Below are positions 7,063 to 14,083 of a DNA stretch of 18,425 nt, in pieces. Source of the DNA: Actinomycetes bacterium (GTDB lineage Bacteria > Actinomycetota > Acidimicrobiia > Acidimicrobiales > Bog-793); assembly GCA_021821585.1 (NCBI GenBank), contig JAKACF010000016.1, forward strand, positions 1 to 18,425, in the 5' to 3' direction. Both the position numbers and the translations under genes were made by a program. A model generated the notes under the pieces. The model saw only the letters and a list, made by a program, of their open reading frames with translations, was not told the origin of the DNA and did no database searches. Every line of letters starts with the position of its first letter. The stretch's first letter is position 1.

Positions 7063-7599
7063 TCAGACCGCCTGGTCGAAGGCACCTTCCGGCAGGCTGG
7101 CTTCGACGACGGGCTCGGGCGGGGCCTCTGCCGAGCCCTGCTCGCCGAAGTATCCCCGCACGGCGTCAAGTGCGCTCTGCTGCACGCTGAGCGCCTCCTC
7201 GACGGCCGAGTCGTAGGCCGTCCGGGCGGCGCGCCGAGCGTCGAGGTAGTCGGCCGCCGCCCGCTCCATGCCGGCGTCGTAGGTCGCCCGGAGCTCGGCG
7301 GCGGCGCGTGTGTAGGTGCTCCGTGCAGCTGCCACGGCCTCCCGCCTGCTCTCGCTCGGCGGCTCCGAGATGGCCTCTTTGTAGATCTCCCAGGCGGTGT
7401 GGAGGGCACCGCGGTGCGAGTGCGCGACCCGGCGCTGCTCCTCGTCGTAGGCCGAGCGTGCCGACTCGAGCCGCTCCTCGAGCGAGAGGCCGGCGAGCTC
7501 GACGGCGCTCCGACAGAGCTCCCATGCCTCGTGCATGCTCATGAGGGACTCGTACCGGGCCTCGTGGTCGGCCGCGCTGCTCACCGGATCGATCGACAT
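7063..7599 (-). CDS. Alpha-helical hendecad-repeat protein, unknown function
   Basis: 178 aa; I do not recognise a family. Soluble, with no signal peptide or membrane segment, Ala/Arg/Glu-rich and almost wholly helical. It reads in 11-residue units with an aromatic residue near position 5: ARSAYDEEQRR, VAHSHRGALHT, AWEIYKEAISE, then ARSTYTRAAAE, LRATYDAGMER, AAADYLDARRA, ARTAYDSAVEE. Hendecads form right-handed coiled coils or amphipathic surface-lying helices. An acidic, Pro-containing tail follows (about 145-178). I chose the ATG at 7599 because GAGGTGGAGAG directly precedes it. An in-frame ATG at 7668 is possible but its extra 23 residues are low-complexity. The last third is duplicated behind the gene. 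Confidence 0.7.
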   Translation of the reverse strand: MSIDPVSSAADHEARYESLMSMHEAWELCRSAVELAGLSLEERLESARSAYDEEQRRVAHSHRGALHTAWEIYKEAISEPPSESRREAVAAARSTYTRAAAELRATYDAGMERAAADYLDARRAARTAYDSAVEEALSVQQSALDAVRGYFGEQGSAEAPPEPVVEASLPEGAFDQAV

Positions 7600-7666
7600 C
7601 TCTCCACCTCTGCGCCGCTCGCCCCGCCCGTGGCCCCCCGGCCACCCGACCGACTCACTCGGGCTC

Positions 7667-7672
7667 ATTGTG
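7667..7672 (-). promoter_or_regulatory. Possible -10 element for the helical protein gene
   Basis: CACAAT on the reverse strand (4 of 6 to TATAAT), about 67 nt before the chosen ATG. No -35 recognised. If it is the promoter, the start at 7599 is favoured over 7668. Confidence 0.25.
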
Positions 7673-7706
7673 GCAGACCCCGCGAGGCCACGCGTGGAGG
7701 GAGGGT

Positions 7707-8627
7707 TCAGATGCGCTCGAGCGCCCCACCGTCAAAGAGCGGCTCGAGGCCGGCGGCCGCGACGTCGGCCTCGAGCTCTTCGAGGCTCGGAGCCCCGAGC
7801 CTGCTCGCCTGCCGCGCTGCATCGAGGATCGTGCGCAGCACCGAGACGTCGCTCGAGGAGTTGAGAAAGAGCTGGCCGGGAACCCGTCCGGAGGACAGCA
7901 CCCACCCGATCGAGCGGGAGAGAGCGCTGACGTCTCTCATCGGCTCGTACCAGCTGTGGTGTGGCGAGTCGTCTCCCGGCCGCCAGCGGCGACGGGCGGC
8001 CGCCTTGATCGTCTGCACGGCGACGTCCCGCTCGGCACAGGTCTCGAGGAGGGCGTCCGTCTCGGCACGGTAGCCGCCGTCACGGGTGAGGAGGTAGCTG
8101 TAGGGCAACAGGACCGAGTCGTAGTCGTAGCGCTCCAGGCTGCGGCGGTGCATGGCGGCGATCCTGAGGCCGTGCCCCGTGACGCCGATGGCCGCCACGA
8201 GGCCCTCGTCCTTCGCCCGGAGGAGAGCCTCGAGGGCGCCGTTCTTGCCGTGAGCCACCTGCCACTCGTCCTCCTCGACGAGGTTGTGCAGCTGGATGAG
8301 GTCCACCCGGTCGACGCCGAGGCGGTCGAGGGAGGCCTCGAGGCTGGCTCGAGCACCGTCCGCCGTCCGCTCCCCCGTCTTCGTGGCGACGAAGAAATAG
8401 CCCGGGTGCGCCCGTAGCCACGGCGCCAGCCGGAGCTCGGAGTCCCCGTAGTCGGCAGCGGTGTCGAGGTGGTTCACCCCGTACTCGAGCAGCACCTCGA
8501 GGACCTGGTCCGCACGGGGCTGGCTCATGTGGCCGAGGGCGGCGGCACCGAAGAGGACGCGACTCGAGCGATGGCCGCTCCTCCCGAAGCGAGCCCGCTC
8601 GAGCGCCTCGATCTCCCCGGAGGACAT
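7707..8627 (-). CDS. Aldo/keto reductase
   Basis: 306 aa TIM-barrel oxidoreductase using NADPH to reduce aldehydes or ketones. The catalytic tetrad is visible: D55 and Y60 in NHLDTAADYGDSE, K83 in FVATKTGERT, H114 in DLIQLHNL. The GVNHLDTAADYG opening and the LGVDRVDLIQLHNL strand are standard for the family. The C-terminal cofactor-binding part is somewhat short and atypical (AARRRWRPGDDSPHHSWYEPM, then a WVLSSGRVPGQLFLNSSS segment), so cofactor preference is uncertain. It begins 4 nt after the DUF2237 stop, so the two are co-transcribed. Confidence 0.88.
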   Translation of the reverse strand: MSSGEIEALERARFGRSGHRSSRVLFGAAALGHMSQPRADQVLEVLLEYGVNHLDTAADYGDSELRLAPWLRAHPGYFFVATKTGERTADGARASLEASLDRLGVDRVDLIQLHNLVEEDEWQVAHGKNGALEALLRAKDEGLVAAIGVTGHGLRIAAMHRRSLERYDYDSVLLPYSYLLTRDGGYRAETDALLETCAERDVAVQTIKAAARRRWRPGDDSPHHSWYEPMRDVSALSRSIGWVLSSGRVPGQLFLNSSSDVSVLRTILDAARQASRLGAPSLEELEADVAAAGLEPLFDGGALERI

Positions 8628-8631
8628 CTGG

Positions 8632-8988
8632 CTAACGCGCGTGAGCTTCGAGCTCGGCCAGGCTCACCCACTCGAGCGTGGCGCGGTGGGTGGCTTCGAG
8701 GTGGACCGGCGGCGCCACGCCGGCGTCGAGCGCCTCCTTCCAGCGCGAGGCGCAGACGCACCACCGGTCCCCTGGCCTGAGCCCGGGGAAGCCGATCTCC
8801 GGCTTCGGGGTCGTGAGGTCGTTGCCGGCACGGAGGGAGAAGGCGAGGAACTCCTCGTCCACCTCGACGCAGACGGAGTGGACGCCGACGTCCTCGGCCC
8901 CGACGTCGCAACAGCCGTCGCGGTAGAAGCCGGTGAGGGGGTCGTGGCTACAGGGTTGGAGCTCGCCTCCGAGCACGTTCGTCGGCAC
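8632..8988 (-). CDS. DUF2237 family protein
   Basis: 118 aa. Recognised from NVLGGELQPCSHDPLTGFYRDGCC (4-27), the DVGVHSVCVEV segment and GFPGLRPGDRWCVCASRWKEALDAGVAPPV (66-95), all typical of DUF2237. The family has conserved cysteines (here in LQPC, DGCC and WCVC) and no known function; the Cys/His content suggests metal binding or redox chemistry, which is inference. Start is GTG at 8988, with TGAACT 6 nt before it; the family usually opens at M-NVLG, consistent with this. First gene of a two-gene unit with the aldo/keto reductase. Confidence 0.85.
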   Translation of the reverse strand: MPTNVLGGELQPCSHDPLTGFYRDGCCDVGAEDVGVHSVCVEVDEEFLAFSLRAGNDLTTPKPEIGFPGLRPGDRWCVCASRWKEALDAGVAPPVHLEATHRATLEWVSLAELEAHAR

Positions 8989-9012
8989 CTTCCTAGTTCA
9001 CCACGTCGGCTC

Positions 9013-9030
9013 GGCCCGCGTCAGCGGGCC
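9013..9030 (-). terminator. Second hairpin behind the arylsulfotransferase gene
   Basis: GGCCCGC, loop GTCA, GCGGGCC: a 7-bp perfect stem with a tetraloop. It sits just beyond the larger hairpin at 9036-9068, giving tandem stems and no U-tract. Confidence 0.45.
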
Positions 9031-9035
9031 CGGAT

Positions 9036-9068
9036 CGGCTCCCCGCCCCGCCCTCGGACGGGGAGCCG
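9036..9068 (-). terminator. Terminator hairpin of the arylsulfotransferase gene
   Basis: CGGCTCCCCG (9036-9045) pairs perfectly with CGGGGAGCCG (9059-9068), a 10-bp stem with a 13-nt loop starting 7 nt after the stop at 9075. It is the strongest terminator-like structure in the window, and separates this gene from the DUF2237/aldo-keto reductase unit. Confidence 0.65.
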
Positions 9069-9074
9069 GGCGCC

Positions 9075-11819
9075 TCAGGCTCCTGCCATGGAGACGAGCG
9101 CCGAGGCCGGAGCGCCTCCCGCCACCGGCCCGAAGCTGGGCGCCGTCCCGAAGCGGTAGGTCCCGCCCCCGGCGGTCACCAGCCAGTAGCCGTGACCCCC
9201 GGGGGTCCGCGCCATGGCGACCACCGGGCTCGGCAGCGAGTCGTGGGCGGTGGACCCGCACCAGCCGGCGTTGCCGAGGTTGTAGACGTTGCCCTTCGAG
9301 GTCACGAGCCAGTAGCCGCGACCCGCCGGGGTGACCGCCATGCCGACCACGGGGGCGGGAAGCTTCTGTCGGACGAGCGAGCCGTACCACCCGGCGTCGC
9401 CGAAGTTGTCGACGTTGCCCTTGGAGGTGACGACCCAGTAGCCGCGTCCGTCGGGCGTGGCCGCCATGGCGACGACCGGTGCCGGGAGGCGCTTGCGTGC
9501 CAGCGATCCGTACCAGCCGGCGTCGCCGAAGTTGTAGACGTTGCCCTTGGAGGTGACGAGCCAGTAGCCCCGCCCGTTCGGGGTGGCGACCATCCCGACC
9601 ACCGGGGCGGGAAGTGGCTTCCCGGCACGCGAGCCGTACCACCCGGCGTCGCCGAAGTTGAAGACGTTGCCGGCGGAGGTGGCGAGCCAGTACCCCATCT
9701 GGTCCGGCGTGGTCGCGATGGCGGTGACGGGCGCCGGCAGTTTCCTCGACGCCGCCGAGCCGGCCCAGACCGCGTTGCCGAGGTTGTAGACGTTGCCCGA
9801 CTTGGCGGCCACGTCGTACCCCGAGGTCGGCACCGGCTTCGACGTCCCGATGACCGCCCCGCTCGAGTTGAGCGCCTGGACCTCGACCCTGCGGTAGTCG
9901 CCGTTCAACAGCACGCTCGCCTCGAAGCCGGTCTTGCGGACCGGCGCGCCCACCTTCGCGAGCTGGGAGTCGCTCGGACCGGCGAGCACCTGCCAGGCCG
10001 CCACCCTGGTGGCGCCGTTCCAGGACATCCACACCCGCGTCGTGTGGATCGTGGCCGAGGCCGCCACCGACGGCGGGCTGAGCGGAAGGCCGACCCAGTG
10101 GTCGCTGAAGCCGCGGTAGGACCAGTTCGAGAGCGAGAGGTCCATCTTCACGGTCTTCTGGCTCGAGCCGTACTCGGTGATCTCAGGGACGTTCGCCCAG
10201 TCGATCACGACGTCGCCGTTCGCCGTGAGCTCGGTGCTGCCGGTGTAGTCGGTGTAGATGGGCGGGTTGTGGGTGTAGGAGGCGTCGAGCGTCAACCCGG
10301 GCGGGGTCGTGCTCGGGCTGACCGTGAAGATCAGCCCACGTGCCGGGTGCTGGCTCGTGCCGGTGCAACCGGGGCCCTGGCCCCCGTCGTCGTAGACGCT
10401 GTAGCGGTCGTGGCCGAGCGCCGCGATGTCGTGCTGGTAGCACCAGGGTTCCGTCAGATGGGGAGCGCCCTTGGAGCCGACCTGCCAGATGATGTTGCCG
10501 TAGTTGGCGCTCCCCGGTGTGTCGTCGATCTTGTAGATCCCCCAGGTGTTGCGCGAGGAGACGAGGAGGTTCCCGTCGCTGTCCTCGGCGATGGCGTTGC
10601 CGTGGAAGTAGTCCCACAGGCCGCCGGCGCCCGGGTTCGGGATGTGCGAGGCCGAGACGGGGACGGAGTTCAGCGAGTCCCACTCGAACAGCACACTCGC
10701 GCTCGTGATGAAGCCGCTCGAGCTCTGCTGGAGCGACAGCTTCTGGACGACGTACTGCATCACGGTCTCGGTCTTGCCGTTGATGGTCTGGCTGACCGGA
10801 TCGAAGATGCCGACGAGGGCGTCGCCCCCGACGATGCGGAACTCGTGGAGGTCGATCGAGTCGGGCGGGAAGCTGTGCTGGTTCGCGGCCGGTTCGGTGA
10901 TCTCGCCGGCGAGCTGGTAGTGGTCGTTGTAGAGCTTGACGACCCCCTGGCCCCAGGCGCCGGCGTGCTGGCCCGACCAGACGGCGAGGTAGGACTGGTC
11001 CTTGTAGCGGACCACCGACAGGTTGTGGTCGGCGCCGGTCCCGCTCGGCTGCCACCACACGAGGTCGCCGTTCGGCTGGTAGATGCCCTCCCCGGCGCCG
11101 AACTGGCCGCCGGGCGTGAGGAAGAGCAGGTTCCCGGGCTGTGTCCCGCTCGTCTTCACCCCGAGGTTCTCGCAGGCTCGCTGGGCGTGGAGGGCAGGCT
11201 CGCTCCGGTAGGTGAGCCTCGGGCACCTCGGTGGCGCGTAGTGGCTCGAGGTGGTGGAGGTGGTGGCCGGAGACGGGCTCTGCTGCGGCGTGGCGTCGGC
11301 GGCTGCCAGCGCCTTGGCGGCGAGCTTCGGCGAGGCGGGCACCGAGACCCCGAAGATGTAGCTGTGGCCGCCGCCGGGGAGCTCGACTTCCGGAGCAGTG
11401 ACGGTGACCGTCTCGCCGGGGGCGAAGGCCGTGCGGGGGGTGAAGACCTCGCCGCCGGTGGGCGAACCGACGAGAGGTGTCAGCTGCCCGCTGTGGGCGC
11501 CGCTGCGCGACCCGACGACCTCGAGGCCTGACAGCTCGGAGGCCGTGACCCCCTCGAAGGTGACGCTCGTGCCCGGTGGGGCGAACCGGTCCCCGGGTAC
11601 CGGGAGGACGGCGGCCGCCTTGGCCGCCGCCGAGGCGGCGCTCGCCCCGGTGATGCCGATCCCGACGACCGAGAGCGAGAGGGCGGCGAGGACGGCCAGT
11701 CCGCGCCGGCGCCAGCCGGTCGGCAATGCGTGCGCGTCCGCGTTATGCCGGGTCCCTCCAGGCCGCCTGAGGATCGCTCCGCGCCGCGAGAGAGCCTCCG
11801 TAGCCGGTTCGTGATGCAC
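9075..11819 (-). CDS. Exported arylsulfotransferase-like protein with C-terminal six-blade propeller repeats
   Basis: 914 aa. Long basic n-region, hydrophobic segment about 40-60 and Ala-rich cleavage area (ASAASAAA), so secreted or anchored. An Ig-like domain (about 70-165) and a Ser/Thr/Pro linker (178-192) come next. The arylsulfotransferase (ASST, Arylsulfotran_2-like) domain follows (about 225-580), with family-type H325 (DLHEF), H406 (YFHGNAIAEDSDGNLLVSSRN), IIWQVGSKG and H463 (YQHDI). A fibronectin-like module (about 585-665) and six 42-residue blades (675-914) complete it. ASST enzymes move sulfate between phenols, but many actinobacterial relatives are uncharacterised, so activity is unproven. 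The GTG start is decided by GGAGG 6 nt upstream (11830-11826). The gene stands alone between the strong terminator and the divergent methyltransferase. Confidence 0.85.
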   Translation of the reverse strand: MHHEPATEALSRRGAILRRPGGTRHNADAHALPTGWRRRGLAVLAALSLSVVGIGITGASAASAAAKAAAVLPVPGDRFAPPGTSVTFEGVTASELSGLEVVGSRSGAHSGQLTPLVGSPTGGEVFTPRTAFAPGETVTVTAPEVELPGGGHSYIFGVSVPASPKLAAKALAAADATPQQSPSPATTSTTSSHYAPPRCPRLTYRSEPALHAQRACENLGVKTSGTQPGNLLFLTPGGQFGAGEGIYQPNGDLVWWQPSGTGADHNLSVVRYKDQSYLAVWSGQHAGAWGQGVVKLYNDHYQLAGEITEPAANQHSFPPDSIDLHEFRIVGGDALVGIFDPVSQTINGKTETVMQYVVQKLSLQQSSSGFITSASVLFEWDSLNSVPVSASHIPNPGAGGLWDYFHGNAIAEDSDGNLLVSSRNTWGIYKIDDTPGSANYGNIIWQVGSKGAPHLTEPWCYQHDIAALGHDRYSVYDDGGQGPGCTGTSQHPARGLIFTVSPSTTPPGLTLDASYTHNPPIYTDYTGSTELTANGDVVIDWANVPEITEYGSSQKTVKMDLSLSNWSYRGFSDHWVGLPLSPPSVAASATIHTTRVWMSWNGATRVAAWQVLAGPSDSQLAKVGAPVRKTGFEASVLLNGDYRRVEVQALNSSGAVIGTSKPVPTSGYDVAAKSGNVYNLGNAVWAGSAASRKLPAPVTAIATTPDQMGYWLATSAGNVFNFGDAGWYGSRAGKPLPAPVVGMVATPNGRGYWLVTSKGNVYNFGDAGWYGSLARKRLPAPVVAMAATPDGRGYWVVTSKGNVDNFGDAGWYGSLVRQKLPAPVVGMAVTPAGRGYWLVTSKGNVYNLGNAGWCGSTAHDSLPSPVVAMARTPGGHGYWLVTAGGGTYRFGTAPSFGPVAGGAPASALVSMAGA
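9078..9797 (-). repeat. Five and two-thirds tandem 126-bp units encoding propeller blades
   Basis: Each unit encodes 42 residues of the form GNVYNFGDAGWYGS-x6-LPAPVVAMAATPDGRGYWLVTS. The middle three units are nearly identical in protein and closely similar in DNA; the first and last are more degenerate (the last is GGTYRFGTAPSFGP, cut at 30 residues). They are coding repeats, expected to form one six-bladed beta-propeller, and a site for unequal recombination. Confidence 0.85.
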
Positions 11820-12218
11820 TCGATACCTCCATCCTCACCGCCCCCAGCAGGCAGGAAGAGGGCTCTCGTGTCGGTGTGGATTCGCTCCGCCGAGGCCAGC
11901 ACTGGAAGGGCGTCGGGCGCAGTATCGCGCACGACCCGCACGAGGTCGGGGTTCTCCTCGGGCCCGGCACGATCGGTGGGACGAAAGTGCCAGGTGACCG
12001 CCCGTCTCGACGGATTCTCGGCGGTCGGCGCAGCCTCTTGACAAGTACAACCAGCCGAAGGAGAAGACCGCGACGGTGGTGGTCCGGGGTCTCTCGGTTC
12101 CTCGCTCTCCCGGCGCGGTGCAACGGACCGCCGGGGGTCCACCCCCGGCAGGTCCGTCGGCCTCGGCGCGCCGTCGAGCAGCGGGCACGACACCGTGCGG
12201 GTGCGCCATGCTGGGACG
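11820..12218. other. 399-bp divergent intergenic region
   Basis: It separates the reverse arylsulfotransferase gene from the forward methyltransferase. Next to the former lies a strong Shine-Dalgarno (GGAGG, 11826-11830 reverse). Near 12037-12050 there is an AT-richer island with TTGACA and the palindrome CTTGACAAG. On the reverse strand TTGTCA (12044-12039) and GAGAAT (12019-12014) could form a poor promoter with a long 19-bp spacer. Several long frames cross the region on both strands, but none has family features or consistent codon bias. I see no convincing gene. Confidence 0.5.
12207..12212 (+). promoter_or_regulatory. -10 element (leaderless) of the methyltransferase gene
   Basis: CATGCT, then GGGACG, then the GTG at 12219. 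Same layout as TACGCT-GGCAGT-GTG at 14617. It favours the GTG at 12219 as start. Confidence 0.4.
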
Positions 12219-13007
12219 GTGAGCGCCGTGACGAGGTGGGCCGAGGACCTCGCCGCCTGGGCCATCCCCGAGGAGATCCTCCGGTCGGCCCCCGACTCCC
12301 CGTGGGCGTTTCCCATCGACCGCTTCTCGGCCGCCGCGCGCCAGGCGCTCGCCGGGCCGCCGACTCCCACCCACCTGCGGGCCGGGGAGGCGCTCGGGGA
12401 CGGCGGCACGCTGCTCGACGTGGGTTCGGGTGCCGGCGCCGCCAGCCTCCCGGTGCTCCGACCGGGCTGTCGTCTCATCGCCGTCGACGAGGACCGGCGG
12501 ATGCTCGAGGCGCTCTCCGACTTGGCCGGCGGCGGGGTCGACATCGAGCTCATCGAGGGACGCTGGCCCGAGGTTGCCGACCGTGTGCCGAAAAGCGACG
12601 TCGCCGTCTGTGCCAACGTCGCCTACAACGTGGCGGACCTCGACGTCTTCGTCCGGGCGCTCACGACGACCGCCCGTCGGAGGGTGGTCCTCGAACTGAC
12701 GAGGGAGCATCCCCAGTCCGGGCTCTCCCCGCTGTGGCAGAAGTTCTGGGGCCTGCAGCGCCCCGAAGCCCCGACGCTGCGCGATGCCGTCGACGTCGTG
12801 ACCGAGGTGCTCGGCCACACGCCCGAGATCGAGGAGTGGGACCAGCCGTCTCGGCTCGGCGACGGCAGCGACCCGGGAGAGGTCGCCTGGGTCCGGCGGC
12901 GACTGTGCCTCGGTCCCGACCGGGACGGCGAGGTGGCGGCGGAGCTCGCCGGGCACGCTCCCGAGCCGACCGGGATGGCGACGCTCGTCTGGTCGGGGGC
13001 GGCCTGA
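12219..13007 (+). CDS. Class I SAM-dependent methyltransferase
   Basis: 262 aa from the chosen GTG. Rossmann-type methyltransferase: motif I LLDVGSGAGA (65-74), acidic AVDED at the end of beta-2 (88-92, ribose contact), and motif IV-like DVAVCANVAYNV (127-138). The N-terminus WAEDLAAWAIPEEILRSAPDSPWAFP is a recurrent opening of actinobacterial methyltransferases of unknown substrate. No acceptor-specific domain is seen. The frame is open to a GTG at 12195, but no Shine-Dalgarno exists there, and the CATGCT hexamer 6 nt before 12219 supports a leaderless start. GTG 12228 is a third option. A hairpin (13033-13059) follows the gene. Confidence 0.85.
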   Translation: MSAVTRWAEDLAAWAIPEEILRSAPDSPWAFPIDRFSAAARQALAGPPTPTHLRAGEALGDGGTLLDVGSGAGAASLPVLRPGCRLIAVDEDRRMLEALSDLAGGGVDIELIEGRWPEVADRVPKSDVAVCANVAYNVADLDVFVRALTTTARRRVVLELTREHPQSGLSPLWQKFWGLQRPEAPTLRDAVDVVTEVLGHTPEIEEWDQPSRLGDGSDPGEVAWVRRRLCLGPDRDGEVAAELAGHAPEPTGMATLVWSGAA

Positions 13008-13032
13008 CGGCCTCGGGCTCGGGAGGGAGCTG

Positions 13033-13059
13033 CCGGCCGGAAGACGACGGCCCGGCCGG
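13033..13059 (+). terminator. Hairpin downstream of the methyltransferase
   Basis: CCGGCCGG (13033-13040) and CCGGCCGG (13052-13059) form an 8-bp stem with an 11-nt loop, 25 nt after the stop. No T-run. Each arm is itself palindromic. Confidence 0.4.
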
Positions 13060-13061
13060 GT

Positions 13062-13096
13062 GCCTTCCCGGCGCGCAGTTATGCTCCCCGGAAGGC
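13062..13096 (+). promoter_or_regulatory. Promoter of the RsbW-like gene with flanking inverted repeat
   Basis: TATGCT (13080-13085) is a good TAnnnT -10, giving a leader of about 30 nt. The arms GCCTTCC (13062-13068) and GGAAGGC (13090-13096) are perfectly inverted around it, so they could be an operator covering the -10 and start site, or only a hairpin. Confidence 0.4.
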
Positions 13097-13124
13097 CGAG
13101 TGACGGGAGAGCGAGGCGGCCGAG

Positions 13125-14078
13125 TTGGACTGGTACGTCGACACAACCAACCGTGAGGCGGTCACGGAGGTCCGAGCAGAGATCGGTCGCTACCTACGCC
13201 GCCACGCCGCCGACCTTGGCCAGATCCCCGACGCCGAGCTCGTCGTAGCCGAGCTCCTCGGCAACGCCATGCGCCATGCGAGCGGGCACGCCTGGGTCTC
13301 CCTCCTGTGGTCGGGGAAGCGACCGAGCCTCACCGTCTACGACCTCGGTCCAGGGTTCGTCCTCGACCCACATCTGCCTGACGACCCCTACGCCGCCAAC
13401 GGCCGCGGGCTGTACCTCGTCGACCACGTCGCCGATCGCCTCACCGGCGAAGCACGGCGCGCCGGCGGCATGGAAGTGTCGGCGGTCCTCCCGGTCGAGC
13501 GGTCGGACGAGGCCAGCTTCGATCCACCGCGTCGCCGGGAGAACGCCTTGCCCGATCTCGACGAGGCCGGACCCGACGGCTTCCCCAAGGAGGCATTCCT
13601 CCGGGCCCTCGTGGTCCAGCTTGCCCAGACGGTCGAATCAGCAGGCGGACCGTCCGCAGCAGAAGCGGCCGTCGCTCAGGTGGGGGCCGACGTCGGGGGG
13701 CAGATGGAGGCCGAGTACCGCGCCACGAGGGGGATCGCGGGCCGGCTGACCCCTCAGCAGCTCGCCGAGTGCTACGTGCGCCTGAAGCACGCGATCGACG
13801 GCGAGTTCTACGTGATCGAGGCCTCAGAGGACTGCATCGTGCTCGGCAACAGGCGGTGCCCCTTCGGCGACGCCGTGCACCGAGCACCGGCGCTGTGCCG
13901 GATGACCTCCTCGGTGTTCGGTGGGATCGCCGCCCGCAACTGCGACCACGAGGCCCGCGTCGTGCTCGAGGAGCGCATCGCCATCGGAGACCCCCAGTGC
14001 CGGGTCTCGGTCTACCTGGACCGCCCGGTCGTCGATGACGGGGTCAGCCACCGCTACCAGGCACCACGCGGCGGCTGA
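13125..14078 (+). CDS. RsbW-like ATP-binding protein fused to a four-Cys methanogen-output/SufR-like domain
   Basis: 317 aa. Residues 1-125 are a GHKL ATPase of the anti-sigma/serine-kinase (RsbW, SpoIIAB) type: N-box ELLGNAMRH (43-51), G1 box DLGPGF (73-78), G2 box NGRGLYLVDHVAD (92-104). These kinases phosphorylate STAS antagonists and sequester sigma factors. Residues 155-300 resemble the methanogen output domain 1/SufR C-terminal fold, with NRRCPFG, LCRM, GD-x-QCRV and cysteines C245-x12-C258-x14-C273-x18-C292, plus C237. Such a set could bind an Fe-S cluster or metal, or form disulfides; this is inference. A TTG start is forced: an in-frame TGA at 13101 leaves no ATG or GTG before the N-box, and GAGGCGG lies 5 nt ahead. 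A STAS gene sits tail to tail, 5 nt away. Confidence 0.85.
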   Translation: MDWYVDTTNREAVTEVRAEIGRYLRRHAADLGQIPDAELVVAELLGNAMRHASGHAWVSLLWSGKRPSLTVYDLGPGFVLDPHLPDDPYAANGRGLYLVDHVADRLTGEARRAGGMEVSAVLPVERSDEASFDPPRRRENALPDLDEAGPDGFPKEAFLRALVVQLAQTVESAGGPSAAEAAVAQVGADVGGQMEAEYRATRGIAGRLTPQQLAECYVRLKHAIDGEFYVIEASEDCIVLGNRRCPFGDAVHRAPALCRMTSSVFGGIAARNCDHEARVVLEERIAIGDPQCRVSVYLDRPVVDDGVSHRYQAPRGG

Positions 14079-14083
14079 GGCCG

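Noticed and set aside
9078..9797. Regularly spaced 126-bp repeats resembling a CRISPR or minisatellite
   Set aside because: The repeats keep one reading frame, encode a known blade pattern and have no short repeat/unique spacer structure.
9192..11531. 779-residue open frame on the plus strand
   Set aside because: Antisense to the arylsulfotransferase gene, which has a Shine-Dalgarno, signal peptide, domains and coding repeats. The plus frame is Gly/Arg/Asp/Val-rich with no family features, as expected from GC-rich antisense.
11480..12616. 378-residue reverse frame crossing the divergent gap
   Set aside because: It overlaps two confident genes on either side, is Ser/Arg/Pro-rich, and its third-position bias is inconsistent within the gap.
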